From assembly GCF_005239225.2 (NCBI RefSeq), contig NC_133284.1:49012697-49076696 (forward strand): 64,000 nt of DNA, written 5' to 3'. The position numbers were made by a program, and so were the translations under genes. Positions within the stretch are counted from its first letter, which is position 1. Each line of letters opens with the position of its first letter. Below, piece by piece: positions 1 to 9,610 of the stretch. Origin of the DNA: Populus alba (Eukaryota; Streptophyta; Magnoliopsida; Malpighiales; Salicaceae). The notes beneath the pieces were generated by a model, which was not told the origin of the DNA, made no database searches, and worked only from the letters and a program-made list of their open reading frames with translations.

Positions 1-173
1 CCTCTTCGATATCCAACAATCTAACCGATAATTTCATACATATTACCCAACATCCGTCTATTCTTTATCATAGCTAATCTAACCGGTAATTCCATATGAA
101 TTACCCAACATCCAACTATTCTCTTTCAATAACAAATATAAGTGGTAATTCCATACGAATTACCCAACATCCT
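1..173. repeat. Tandem repeat, about 3 copies of 58-59 bp
   Basis: Three imperfect copies share a core of the form GGTAATTCCATA-GAATTACCCAACATCC. Equivalent bases lie at 27, 85 and 144, giving periods of 58 and 59 bp. The array may continue beyond the left edge of the window. No function can be read from it. Confidence 0.85.
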
Positions 174-1782
174 AATTATAATACCAGCAAGTTTCTTCTT
201 TTACTTTTTCCATATCAATATGTCATAAACAACTCATAGCTAATAATGAAACTTAGAATTTTAAAAGAAAGTGATGAATCACCTACTGCCTGCTTGTGAT
301 GGCCCAGCTCCTCCTGCTTGATGCCCTACACCTGAAACAACTCCTGAATCAATCAAATTGCATTATATTATTAATCCATTAATATTTATCCTATGTGCCT
401 AAATTTGAGGCACCTAATATCTTTTATTTAATTAGGTTTTGCACCAAACTTTTCATTCATTTGTCACCACATTTTCAACATCTAGTTTTAATCAATTTTC
501 TTCTTTTAACTCACTTAAAGAATTCTTCCATGAACTATTCCTACCATTTATTTATTCCTTCTTTTCACATTCTTATGATGTTTCTTCATTTGCTCATATT
601 TTAAATACTTCAAATAAGATAAAGAACATCATTTCTCAAACATAAAACAATCAAAGCCTCATTCCTTTATTTCCTCATCCTTAGTTACAAGTTCATTTCT
701 TCAAACATATTCAATGTCTTTCTTAATTACTATTTACATTCACTATTTCTATACTATTCTCCTCAATTCCATCATGTTTACTACTTTTATCAAAACCCCT
801 AAATTCTCATAAGAACCCTAATTTAAAGAGTCAAGAATATAAGAAATTAAATCAAATTTAATTGTCATTGTTTGATAACTTACTCAAATAAACTCAAAAA
901 CACTTCATTTAAGTAAGAATCTTAATTTTTCATGCTTATCAATCTAAGTTCTCCCAACTTCTCTTCTCCTCCTAGTGTGGCCAAATTCCCTATCTTAATT
1001 CCTCATTCCTTCACTTGATTCTTCCTTAGATTAATGTTTTATAAGTTGAACTTTCAAGTTTACAAGGTCATTCTCTTAATTTTCTTATTTTTTTCATTAC
1101 TCTTCTCTCTTTCTCTCATGTTATGTTCTATTATGTTCTTTATTTTCATATTTTGCTTCTACCCAGTCGACAGCTTATAAAAGAAAAGGAGAGCTTATTT
1201 GTTTTATTTTTAATAGCAAATAACCATTTTACCCTTAATAAGTCTTTTTGCTTCTATTTGACGATCCTTATTTTTTGCTAGCACTACCAAGCTTTGTTCA
1301 TCCTAAAATTTTAGCAAGATTTTATTCAATATATTTTAAGGTTTCTCATAAAACTTCAGCTCAATCTGATAGTCGGATTGAAATTATATTCAATAATGTA
1401 AAACTAGTCAAATTGTGAATTTTCATCAAATTTTTGAATTTATCCAAATGTTTTGAAATTTTAACCCAATCTACAACATCATATTAAAAGGCTCCACACA
1501 AACTTTCAGAATTTTCTAATCACCCGATCGAGATTTGTGATTTGTTTTTGTTTTACATGAAACTAGTTAATTTATGATTTTTTTGCCTAGAGGTTTTATA
1601 ACACCGGTGACTTCTAGATGAAGTCTGATCTTTCTCCATGGATGGTAAAGAGGTAATACACACAGGAGGGAGAAGCACTAGAAGGACTTGTAATAGAGAG
1701 GCCCCTTTTAGAATTTGGAAGAGGAGGATAGTTGGTACTCAGTCCTGGGTTGAGGTTGCCTGAATCCAGGTAAAAACCTCTA
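174..1782. other. AT-rich intergenic DNA, no gene seen
   Basis: The stretch is AT-rich with short open frames only. The two frames of 68-69 codons near 395-645 overlap each other, are rich in Phe, Leu, Ser and His as expected of translated AT-rich DNA, and match no family I know. Base composition rises toward GC after about 1600, where the host segment interrupted by Copia-1 begins. Confidence 0.6.
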
Positions 1783-1822
1783 GGTTTCTCTGGTAGCTCG
1801 ATCTGGAGCTACCAGAGAAACC
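1783..1822. repeat. Perfect 17-bp inverted repeat (hairpin)
   Basis: The arm at 1783-1799 is the exact reverse complement of the arm at 1806-1822, with a 6-nt loop GATCTG. If transcribed it would form a strong stem. It is too short for a typical plant miRNA foldback with miRNA and star arms. It could be a palindromic element remnant or a recombination scar. It lies in a locally GC-richer segment of unknown identity. Confidence 0.85.
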
Positions 1823-2133
1823 TTCATTGCGATCACAAGTAGCTGACAAGGGAGGTGAATGTATAGTAGGATTGTTCTTCTACATGGCTCTCTTCCTACG
1901 CTTGGAAGAAACCTTAGCCCAGTGAGATGGACCAGCGAGATCGGCGAAAACCACCCTAGTTCAAGGACGGGTGAAGGTGTGAGAAGAGGACATGGGGTCT
2001 TGTTGAATAGGAGAGCGGTTGCGAGATTGTGCACTAGACGTGCGCGAAGCAGACTCTTGGCGGGAGACTTGAAGTTTGAAGTCGCCCTAAACAGACCTAA
2101 GAATCAAAGATTTGTTCTTTGATTTTGCCATAA
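1823..2133. other. Unassigned host segment interrupted by Copia-1
   Basis: This purine-rich, GC-richer stretch continues on the far side of Copia-1 at about 6876-7030. Two overlapping opposite-strand frames of 84 and 87 codons are present, but neither shows a recognisable domain and neither continues across the insertion. It could be the 5' part of the LINE found downstream or a decayed transcribed host segment. Confidence 0.4.
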
Positions 2134-2138
2134 GTGAC

Positions 2139-2508
2139 TGTTAAGAATTGTGTTGCTGTGTTTTGTGCAGGTGAAGGGATGCACAATCAAGAACAACAAT
2201 GCTGGTATTGAAGAACACGAATTACACACAAGGTGTTTGATAAAATGTCTCAGTGAGTATTTCATTAACTGCATGTCTTTAAATACAACAAACATCCCTA
2301 GTTATCAGCCACTAACTGTAGTGGACAATTTGATGTCACTAGCCACTAACTGTAGTGGAGAATATGCTGCCACTAATCTCAGCAACAACATCAGAAAAAC
2401 AAGGGATTTACTTTAACAAAATCAAAACAGAAATGAAAGAAAAGAAAAGAAACAATACTTGATTAAACAACATGAAACACTAGAGTTAAAAATGTCAATT
2501 GTCTAACA
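2139..2508 (-). repeat. Copia-1 3' LTR
   Basis: This 370-bp LTR is identical to the copy at 6501-6870 except for one A/C difference. It contains two identical 19-bp direct repeats (2307-2325 and 2341-2359), each carrying the palindrome CCACTA-ACTG-TAGTGG. An 88-codon open frame inside it occurs in both LTRs and is not a gene. Confidence 0.97.
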
Positions 2509-2994
2509 CTCCTCCTTGACATTTTGACGACAAATTCCAATCATTTGTCTTAATGTCTCAAATCTCTCTTTAGGTAGTGGTTTGGTAAATATATCTGCAA
2601 GTTGTTCTTCGGAAGAACAATGAATCAGCATCACTTCATTAGATTGTTGAACTTCTCTTATAAAATGAAACTTGATTTTGATATGCTTTGTACGTCCATG
2701 AAAGACTGGATTCTTTGAAATTGATACTGCAGAACTGTTATCACACATGATTTTAGTAGCTTCAACCTGTTCATGTCCCAAATCCTTTAACATTTTCCTC
2801 AACCAAATTGCTTGGTTGACAGCAGCGGCAGCAGCAATGTACTCTGCTTCTGCAGTGGATTGAGCTGTTGTCTCTTGCTTCTTTGAACTCCAGGTGAAGA
2901 CACCTGAATTGAGTGAGAATAAATACCCTGAAGTGCTTCTTGAATCATCAACACAGCCTCCCCAGTCACTGTCAGTATAGCCTTTTAGTTCCAC
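2503..2994 (-). CDS. Copia-1 RNase H domain (C-terminal polyprotein segment)
   Basis: This segment of 163 codons encodes the copia-type RNase H that degrades the RNA strand during reverse transcription. Acidic residues typical of the site are visible: TDSDWGG at residues 7-13, TAEAEY at 47-52 and MCDNSSA at 83-89. The tail ADIFTKPL is the usual copia C-terminal motif. The first Met is internal to the polyprotein and not a true start. The frame differs from the RT frame by a single-base shift at about 2986-3000, where the upstream frame runs into a stop after SSEGLWN. The last codons run into the 3' LTR. Without the shift it would be continuous with the upstream RT. Confidence 0.93.
   Translation of the reverse strand: MELKGYTDSDWGGCVDDSRSTSGYLFSLNSGVFTWSSKKQETTAQSTAEAEYIAAAAAVNQAIWLRKMLKDLGHEQVEATKIMCDNSSAVSISKNPVFHGRTKHIKIKFHFIREVQQSNEVMLIHCSSEEQLADIFTKPLPKERFETLRQMIGICRQNVKEEC
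2509..2517 (-). other. Copia-1 polypurine tract
   Basis: Read on the minus strand this is AAGGAGGAG, directly abutting the 3' LTR. That is the expected position of the plus-strand primer of reverse transcription. Confidence 0.9.
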
Positions 2995-5684
2995 AACCCT
3001 TCTGATGATCTTGGACAGAAAATACCAAGATCAATGGTACCTTTGATGTATCTAAGTATCCTTTTTGCTGCAATGAAATGAGTCTCCCTTGGAGAATGCA
3101 TGAACCTTGAAAGAATACTCACAGCAAATAATATGTCAGGTCTACTTGCTGTAAGATATTGAAGGCTGCCAATTAAGCCTCTATACAAACTTTCATCCAC
3201 TTTTTCAGATTCATCATCCTTGCTAAGCTTGATACTTGTTGTCATAAGAGTCCCCACTGGTTTACAATCCTCCATTTTGAATCTTTTTAGGATGTCTGAA
3301 GCATACTTCTTTTGGCATGTAAAAATGCCATTGCTGGATTGCATCACTTCCATTCCAAGGAAGTAATTCATCATTCCAAGGTCAGACATCTCAAACATCT
3401 TCTTCATTTCATCTTTGAACTCTTGGATCATTCCAAGTTCACTTCCTGTGATAAGCATATCATCTACGTAAATAGATACAATTAGAAAATGGTTACCACA
3501 TGATTTCACATACAAAGTTGCTTCATTTTGGCTTCTGCTGAACCCAAGTTGAAGCAGATGTGTGTCCATTCTGTCATACCAAGCTCGGGGAGCTTGTTTC
3601 AACCCATACAAGGCCTTCTTAAGTAGATACACATGATCTTCTTTATCTTTAACAGCATACCCATCGGGTTGCTCTACAAAGATTTCTTCAACAAGAAATC
3701 CATTCAAGAAGGCAGACTTGACATCAAGTTGGTGAATCTGCCAAGAGTTATGTGCTGCAAGTGTAATGAGAAGTCTAATAGTATCATACCTTGCTACTGG
3801 AGCAAAGGTCTCTAGGTAGTCCACACCATATTGCTGAGCATAGCCCTTTACCACCAATCTAGCCTTGTGTTTGCATACTGACCCATCTGAATTGAGTTTT
3901 GTTTTGAAAACCCATCTTACACCTATCACCTTGCGATGCTTAGGCCTTTCAATCAGCTGCCATGTTGCATTTTTGTTGATCATTTCCATTTCTGCCTCCA
4001 TTGCTCTCCTCCATGCTGGAAATTCTTGAGCTTCAGTATAGCTGGTTGGTTCTAGGATTGCCATGTTGCATCTTAGGTGAATATCTTCCAATGATCTTGT
4101 GCCTCTAATTGGAAAATCATCCACTGATTCATCAGCTACTGGCTGGGGCTGAATGGTGAATGGTTGATCAGAAATCATATTTTTCTGATGTTCCCAATCC
4201 CATGTGATTGCTTCATCAACCTTCACATCTCTGCTGAGAATTACCTTCTCTGTTTGTAAGCAAAGAATTCTGTATCCTTTGGTTGTTATTCCATAACCCA
4301 CAAGAACTCCCTTTTGAGCTCTGTTGTCAAGTTTGCTCCTCTTTGGCTCAGCTATATGATAATAGCATATGCTGCCAAAGATTCGAAGATGATCTACAGC
4401 AGGTTTAACACCATTCCAGCCTTCGTATGGTGTTTTGTCCTCCAGTGCTTTGGTTGGAAGTCGGTTCAGCAAGTAAATAGAGGTATTGACTGCCTCTGCC
4501 CATAATTTGTTTGGCATTTTCTTTTCAAGTAAGAGACATCTAGCCATCTCCATTACTGTCCTGTTCTTCCTCTCACATACACCATTTTGTTGTGGTGTGT
4601 ATGGTGTAGTGTACTGGTGCACAATGCCTCTGCTGTTGCAAAACTCAAGAAACTGATTTGAAGTATATTCAGTACCATTGTCAGATCTTAAACATTTAAT
4701 TAGCATGTCACTTTGATTCTCAACTAAAGCTTTGAATGTTTGAAAGATTGTAAATACTTCACTCTTAAATTTGATGAAATACACCCAACACATCCTAGTA
4801 TAATCATCAATAAAGAGAATGAAATACTTGTTACCACATAATGAGGCTGTCTTCATAGGTCCACACACGTCAGTGTGGATGAGCTGAAGTTTTTGGCTGG
4901 CTCTCCATGCTTGCCTTTTAGGAAATGGTGGCCTTGATTGCTTGCCAAGTTGACATGTTTCACACAATTGAATCTCACCATTCAATGTGGGCAATGCTTC
5001 AACCATTTCCTTTTGTTTCAAAATTGACAAGCCCTTTTGATTGAAATGTCCAAATCTTTTATGCCAAAGATTTGAAACATCCTGAGTAACACTCACATAT
5101 GCATGATTGGATACTTTATCCCAGTCAACAACAAAGCTTCTGTTTTTCATCTTTACACAGAACATTTGTTCTCCAGAAGGATCAAAGATAATGCATTTAT
5201 GATCCTTAAACTGAAGAGAATAGTTTTTCTCCGTCATTTGTCCAACACTCAACAAATTTTGACTGATTTCAGGTATAAATAACACATCAGGAATGATTTT
5301 GATACCTGAACTTGTTTGAACATTTACTGACCCTCTGCCTTTGACCTCCAGAAATTCTCCATTGCCAACCTTTACTCTGGATTTGTAAGATTCATCAAGG
5401 GTTTTGAACATTCCAGCATCATTGCACAAATGATGTGTGCATCCACTGTCAATAAGCCAAGTATCAGCTGGATCATTTGTTGAGAAACAAGTGACAGCAA
5501 AGAATTGCTCCTCCTGTGTATCAACTTCATCTGCTAGGTGAGCTTGTTGAGGTTTTTGGATCTGATTTTTTTGAACTTGCAGACCTTTGTGATGTGCCCT
5601 GATTGCTTGCAATTTCCACAAATTGCATCTGGCCTCCACCAACAATATTTTTCTGAATGTGTGTTTCTTTTGCAGTGAGTGCAA
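2985..5684 (-). CDS. Copia-1 polyprotein: protease, integrase, reverse transcriptase
   Basis: The 899-codon uninterrupted frame has domains in copia order. The aspartic protease active site DSG is at residues 79-81. The integrase zinc finger has H208, H213, C241 and C244, and its catalytic triad is D272, D335 and E371, with exactly 35 residues between the last two. The RT has VKSAFL near 655-660 and YVDD at 739-742. The first 40 or so residues are an out-of-frame reading of the zinc-knuckle region. The true domain enters this frame at a T7 run on the plus strand (5566-5572), and one extra base there would join it to the knuckle frame. The frame ends before RNase H through another single-base shift. 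Every catalytic residue that I can locate is intact. Confidence 0.95.
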   Translation of the reverse strand: MHSLQKKHTFRKILLVEARCNLWKLQAIRAHHKGLQVQKNQIQKPQQAHLADEVDTQEEQFFAVTCFSTNDPADTWLIDSGCTHHLCNDAGMFKTLDESYKSRVKVGNGEFLEVKGRGSVNVQTSSGIKIIPDVLFIPEISQNLLSVGQMTEKNYSLQFKDHKCIIFDPSGEQMFCVKMKNRSFVVDWDKVSNHAYVSVTQDVSNLWHKRFGHFNQKGLSILKQKEMVEALPTLNGEIQLCETCQLGKQSRPPFPKRQAWRASQKLQLIHTDVCGPMKTASLCGNKYFILFIDDYTRMCWVYFIKFKSEVFTIFQTFKALVENQSDMLIKCLRSDNGTEYTSNQFLEFCNSRGIVHQYTTPYTPQQNGVCERKNRTVMEMARCLLLEKKMPNKLWAEAVNTSIYLLNRLPTKALEDKTPYEGWNGVKPAVDHLRIFGSICYYHIAEPKRSKLDNRAQKGVLVGYGITTKGYRILCLQTEKVILSRDVKVDEAITWDWEHQKNMISDQPFTIQPQPVADESVDDFPIRGTRSLEDIHLRCNMAILEPTSYTEAQEFPAWRRAMEAEMEMINKNATWQLIERPKHRKVIGVRWVFKTKLNSDGSVCKHKARLVVKGYAQQYGVDYLETFAPVARYDTIRLLITLAAHNSWQIHQLDVKSAFLNGFLVEEIFVEQPDGYAVKDKEDHVYLLKKALYGLKQAPRAWYDRMDTHLLQLGFSRSQNEATLYVKSCGNHFLIVSIYVDDMLITGSELGMIQEFKDEMKKMFEMSDLGMMNYFLGMEVMQSSNGIFTCQKKYASDILKRFKMEDCKPVGTLMTTSIKLSKDDESEKVDESLYRGLIGSLQYLTASRPDILFAVSILSRFMHSPRETHFIAAKRILRYIKGTIDLGIFCPRSSEGLWN

Positions 5685-5761
5685 GGAGGAAACTTCTTTT
5701 GTTTTGAAGCTTCACTAGTGTTGCCCCCTTCATTTCTGCCTTTGAATCTCAGATTAGGCAA
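5534..5761 (-). CDS. Copia-1 gag zinc-knuckle segment
   Basis: This short frame carries two CCHC knuckles of the form C-x2-C-x4-H-x4-C, CTHCKRNTHSEKYC and CGNCKQSGHITKVC, separated by about 11 residues. They bind RNA in the nucleocapsid part of Gag. The frame joins upstream Gag through a single-base shift near 5752-5760 and protease through the A7 run at 5566-5572 (complement). The Met at its start is not a real initiation site. Paired knuckles before the DSG protease fit a TNT1-like copia lineage, although I did not run a phylogeny. Confidence 0.88.
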   Translation of the reverse strand: MPNLRFKGRNEGGNTSEASKQKKFPPCTHCKRNTHSEKYCWWRPDAICGNCKQSGHITKVCKFKKIRSKNLNKLT

Positions 5762-6438
5762 CTTCTTTCCTTTCCAGCTTGTTGTTTTTGCACATAAAAG
5801 GCTCCTTCAGTCAATCTGTCTTGCCTGATTGTTCTTCGTTGCTCCTGTGCTTGAAGAGCACTCATTAGTTCACCTAATGAGATTTTACTGAGGTCCTTTG
5901 ATTCTTCTAGAGAGGAGATTTTGGATTCAAACCTCTCAGGAAGAGTCACAAGGACCTTCTCCACAATCCTACTGTCAGGAAAGTCTTCTCCAAGTAATCT
6001 GATGTTGTTGATAATTAGTGAAATTCGATCAGAATACTTAGAGATTGTTTCATCTTCTTGCATGTTAAGTGCCTCAAAATCTCTCTTCAAATTCAGCACT
6101 TGCATTTGCCTTGTTCTGTCACTGCCTTGGTATTCTTCTTTTAGTTTGTTCCAAGCCTCTTTGGCTGAATTGCATGCCATAATTCTGTAGAAAAAGCTTT
6201 CTGCCACAGCATTTTGGATGATTGATTTTGCCTTGGATTTCTTTGCCTTTTCCTCACTGCTGAACTTGATTTGAGCCATAGTGGGATTTGTTGGTAAGGG
6301 AGCTATTGGTTTGTCTTCGGAAACAATTTCCCAAAGATCATAAGCTTCAAGAAAAGCTTGCATCTTCACTGACCAAATATGGTAGTTTTCACCAGTAAAT
6401 ATAATGGGGGAGTTTAAAAGTAAGTTGTTGGATGTCAT
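5749..6438 (-). CDS. Copia-1 Gag (N-terminal part)
   Basis: I place the start at the ATG whose complement is 6436-6438, giving a protein beginning MTSNNLLL. It lies about 50 nt inside the primer site and begins the conserved gag fold (GENYHIWSVKMQAFLEAYDLW). The open frame extends upstream into the LTR, but those codons are not expected in Gag. The segment encodes the capsid-like UBN2-type domain, about 225 residues, including EAWNKLKEEYQGS and LGEDFPDSRIVEKVLVTLP. It runs out of frame near 5755, just before the knuckles. One inserted G in the AAAGGAAAGAAG region would restore continuity. Confidence 0.92.
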   Translation of the reverse strand: MTSNNLLLNSPIIFTGENYHIWSVKMQAFLEAYDLWEIVSEDKPIAPLPTNPTMAQIKFSSEEKAKKSKAKSIIQNAVAESFFYRIMACNSAKEAWNKLKEEYQGSDRTRQMQVLNLKRDFEALNMQEDETISKYSDRISLIINNIRLLGEDFPDSRIVEKVLVTLPERFESKISSLEESKDLSKISLGELMSALQAQEQRRTIRQDRLTEGAFYVQKQQAGKERSCLI

Positions 6439-6486
6439 TTTTGAGATTTTGAAAAAAAAGGTGTTTTGGTCCTGTAAGATCTGAGA

Positions 6487-6499
6487 TGCTCTGATACCA
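6487..6499 (-). other. Copia-1 primer binding site (tRNA-iMet)
   Basis: Minus-strand reading TGGTATCAGAGCA, one nucleotide from the LTR end, matches the 3' end of plant initiator tRNA-Met, the usual copia primer. Confidence 0.95.
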
Positions 6500-6500
6500 C

Positions 6501-6870
6501 TGTTAAGAATTGTGTTGCTGTGTTTTGTGCAGGTGAAGGGATGCACAATCAAGAACAACAATGCTGGTATTGAAGAACACGAATTACACACAAGGTGTTT
6601 GATAAAATGTCTCAGTGAGTATTTCATTAACTGCATGTCTTTAAATACAACAAACATCCCTAGTTATCAGCCACTAACTGTAGTGGACAATTTGCTGTCA
6701 CTAGCCACTAACTGTAGTGGAGAATATGCTGCCACTAATCTCAGCAACAACATCAGAAAAACAAGGGATTTACTTTAACAAAATCAAAACAGAAATGAAA
6801 GAAAAGAAAAGAAACAATACTTGATTAAACAACATGAAACACTAGAGTTAAAAATGTCAATTGTCTAACA
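6501..6870 (-). repeat. Copia-1 5' LTR
   Basis: The 370-bp LTR, transcribed on the minus strand, acts as the element promoter. It carries the same pair of 19-bp palindrome-bearing repeats as the other LTR, here at about 6669-6687 and 6703-6721. It differs from the 3' LTR at one base. Confidence 0.97.
6640..6647 (-). promoter_or_regulatory. Possible TATA box of the Copia-1 LTR
   Basis: Minus-strand TATTTAAA lies inside the 5' LTR, downstream of the paired palindromic repeats in the direction of transcription. Its position suits an LTR promoter. No other evidence of a start site is available. Confidence 0.4.
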
Positions 6871-7029
6871 GTGACAGAAGGAAGAATTCTAGAGAGTAGA
6901 GAACAAGAAAAGAAGAACGTTGCACAATAAGAGGAGAACAAAGACACGGTGCAAAGCACGTATACAACTTCTCTCACTACAACTGGGAGCTTCTTTCTCT
7001 TGATTGAGAGCTCTTTCTTACAGTAAGTG

Positions 7030-8582
7030 ACTAGTAGAAGGTTTTTTTACCTGGTTCAGAGGAGGGCCTAAAAGCAAACTGTACTGTATGTTTGCAAACT
7101 CATCCTGCCATTTTCACTTCCCAAGTTTATCTCTTCGTCGACTTCTAAGAGAGTTCTCAGATCATTGCATTTTAATTTTGTCTAGCTTCTTGCAAGACCA
7201 TGGATGCCTTCCTTCTGTTTCTTAGATTGTTGGATTCAGTACATAAATTTAAATCACATCATTGAAAACTTCTGGAATGATGCATGCTCCCTTCACCCTG
7301 GCCGCTTCAAATTTCTTATAAAGCTCAATCATATTGCAGTCAGATTGAGGAAATGGAATGAGCTTGAATTTGGAAATAAAAAAGCTGCCTTTTAACGAAC
7401 CCTTTCAACTATCAACATGGTAGATGAAAAATGTAAAGAAAAAGGTATAACCAACCAAGAGCAGGAGAATTTAAACTTTTTGTTGAAAGACCACTTGGTT
7501 TATAACAACCATATTGAATCTATTTTGAGGCACAAATCAAGACAAATTTGGTACAAATTGGGTGACATAAATAACAATCCTTTTCATTTGATTTCCAATT
7601 TCAAGAAGGCTAAATCATTTATCCTAAAAATCCACCATAATAGCAATACTTTTAATTCTTAGCAGTGTATTAAGCAAGTTGCTGTGGAATATTTCTCTGA
7701 GCTGTATGACTCCCCCGCTGAAAGAACACCGCAATTAAATCCTTTGGGTTTCAATTAATGCCTCTCTAAAGAATCCTTTTATTGACTGGAGTAGGAAATC
7801 ACAATGGAAGAAGTGAAGTGCAATGTATAAGGCTGTGATGGGTCAAAGTGTCTTGAACCAGATGGTTTTAACTTCAAATTCTACAATTAGGATGAGATTT
7901 TATTGCTCAAGACATCCTCAATATAGTTTTAAACTTCCTCAGAACAAGAAGGCTTCCTAAAGAAATCAATACAACCTACGTAACTCTCCTCCCCAAGACA
8001 GTAGATCCCATGTAGTTTAAAGATTTTCGGCCTATCAGTATGAGTCATGGTATCTACAAGATCATTACTAAAATCCTTGCGTCTAGGTTGAAGACTGTTA
8101 TCCAAGACATCATTAGCATTAACCAATCAACATTCATAGCAAACCGCAACATTATAGATGGTTTTATGAATGTAAATAAGCAGATCAGTGATCTGGAAAA
8201 AAAAGAAAAATGGCAGGTTTGATTTTCCAAATTGATTTCCATAAAGCTTTCGACTCAGTCTCTTAGGATTACCTAGATGATATCATGGGTTATATGGGGT
8301 TTGGCAGAAAATGGAGAAACATGATTTATGAATGTCTTTTTTCATCAAAACTCTCGGTCCTCATCAATGAATCTTTTTCAAAAGAATTCTTTATTGCGTG
8401 AGGACTGCGTCAACAAGATCCGATTTCCCCTTTTCTGTTTGACATAATTGTTGAGGGCCTCTCAGTCCTCTTTCAAAGGGCATCTAGGGGGAACATTATT
8501 AAAAGTTTAAGTTAGGTTGTTATCTTTATAGTCATTTTCTTAATAAAAGTTTCAACTATTACCAAAAAAAAAAAGAAAAAAG
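7030..8582 (+). mobile_element. Degenerate LINE (L1-type) with short A-rich tail
   Basis: Broken plus-strand frames give, in order, the end of an endonuclease (EFSDHC near 7150-7170), the linker (KSRQIWYKLGDINNN), and RT blocks. It ends at an A-rich run at about 8564-8582, typical of target-primed insertion. The 5' boundary is uncertain. The RT stops soon after its GLRQ-DP block and the tail follows within about 150 bp, so roughly the last half of ORF2 (the YADD motif, RT thumb and zinc-binding region) is missing. Confidence 0.85.
7082..8513 (+). pseudogene. LINE ORF2 pseudogene (endonuclease end and partial RT)
   Basis: Pieces in several frames match plant LINE ORF2: CMFANSSCHFHFPSL then REFSDHC (endonuclease C-terminus, SDH motif), RKWNELEFGNKKAAF, KSRQIWYKLGDINNNPFHL, and the RT block YKIITKILASRLKTVIQDII-NQSTFIANRNIIDGF at about 8058-8170. 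GLRQQDPISPFLFDIIVEGL follows at about 8401-8460, where the usual G after RQ is Q. Stops and frameshifts break it throughout. No YADD motif is found, because the sequence jumps to the 3' end. It encodes no working protein. Confidence 0.88.
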
Positions 8583-8589
8583 AAGTAAC

Positions 8590-8780
8590 CAGGCACTATA
8601 GAATGAAGTTATCGTTGTGTGCAGACAAATGTCGTGTGCTGCTGGACCCAACACACAATCTACTAGGCACCATTTGTTCTGTCTATTCTGACACGATAAG
8701 CACTTGAGAGTTTATTTGATTTTATTCGGTTGATTTAAAGGTGTATTTTGATATAAAAAAAATTAAAAAAGAAATATTTT
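8590..8780 (+). repeat. Local duplicate block P, copy 1
   Basis: This block shares GCTGGACCCAACNCA, TCTACTAGGC, TGTTCTG and the downstream TTTATTNGATTTTAT-GTTGATTT pattern with the segment at 10320-10470, and in part with 10735-10830. The copies are well diverged, so the duplication is not recent. Confidence 0.7.
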
Positions 8781-9234
8781 TTCTTCAATATTAAGACCTA
8801 TTTGATATTTGTAGTTTAACTCATAAAATATAGGATTTGTATTTTTATTTAATAATTTTATTTTTTAAAAATTTTTTTTATTTGATTATATAATAACAAA
8901 AAATAAAAGTAATAGAAACTTGTAGAATTCAGCATCAGCTAAATATCATGATGTTTGATTCAGATTGTGATAACTTTATAAATAATAAATCCAAATAAAT
9001 TATGATGACTAATTCAAAATCAATTAAATATTGGAAGAACTTTTTTAACATTAAAACGAGGACGTATTAAATCAACCTGAACTTTACGACTTAACTTATA
9101 AAACCCGCGACTCGTATCATGAACTCCACTTGAAAAAATTTTAAAAATAAAATTAAGGTATTATGATAATTAATCAAGCACCACAATATTTTTCAATCCT
9201 AAAAAGAGTAATATATAATTCTTCAATGGTTAAT
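8781..9234. other. AT-rich intergenic DNA, no gene seen
   Basis: Very AT-rich sequence without open frames of note. Nothing recognisable is present. Confidence 0.6.
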
Positions 9235-9610
9235 ATGAAAACAACATTAATAATTCAAGATTTTTACTAAAACTATAACTATGTTGTTGATTATTGTTAA
9301 TTATTGGGTTAAACCTGGTTTATCTATATAAAAAAAAATGAATTTAGTTCAAATATTTAGAGGCTTTCCTTTTCTTATATATATATATATATATATAGGC
9401 CGACAAGGAATGGTCTGGTCCAAATTTCTTGCGTTATCGTGCAATTACACGCGAGAAATCTACCAAGCTCGAGTGGGCGGAAAACTTTTGATACCATCGT
9501 AGATTGATTACAGATCTGAATCCTCTGTATAAATTATAACTGATATTGTGAAGAACGCTTGTCATTGTAAACACAACTTTTCAAAATTATAAAAGCGTAT
9601 CTACTTTTCT
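9235..9610 (+). repeat. Duplicated promoter/5'UTR-like block, copy 1
   Basis: It aligns with 11335-11660 directly upstream of the coiled-coil gene. Shared pieces are AATAATTCAAGATTTTTACT, a TATATATA run followed by GCGTTATCGTGC and ACACGCGA, AAGCTCGAG, GTAGATTGATTA-AGATCTGA, and GTAAACACAAC. After this block the two copies lead into unrelated sequence. The TATA run here is at about 9378-9398. Confidence 0.75.

Larger units (their letters stand above)
2139..6870 (-). mobile_element. Copia-1: near-intact, very young Ty1/copia retrotransposon
   Basis: The 4,732-bp element lies on the minus strand. Two 370-bp LTRs begin TGTTA and end TAACA, and a 5-bp target-site duplication GTGAC lies at 2134-2138 and 6871-6875. 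An initiator-tRNA-Met primer site sits beside the right LTR and a polypurine tract beside the left LTR. Gag, zinc knuckle, protease, integrase, RT and RNase H follow in copia order. The LTRs differ at one base (A at about 2332 against C at about 6694), so insertion was recent. The coding sequence is nevertheless split over three frames by single-base shifts, each at or next to a short run of one base. These are either inactivating mutations or consensus errors. Confidence 0.97.

Noticed and set aside
395..645. Two overlapping plus-strand frames of 68-69 codons
   Set aside because: Composition is that of AT-rich noncoding DNA and no family is recognisable.
2150..2416. 88-codon open frame, repeated at 6512-6778
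   Set aside because: Both copies lie wholly inside the Copia-1 LTRs. Their near identity reflects LTR identity, not a conserved gene.
9378..9398. TA run as a promoter of a gene at about 9650
   Set aside because: The only ATG-led frame downstream is 22 codons with no recognisable continuation, so a working gene cannot be supported.
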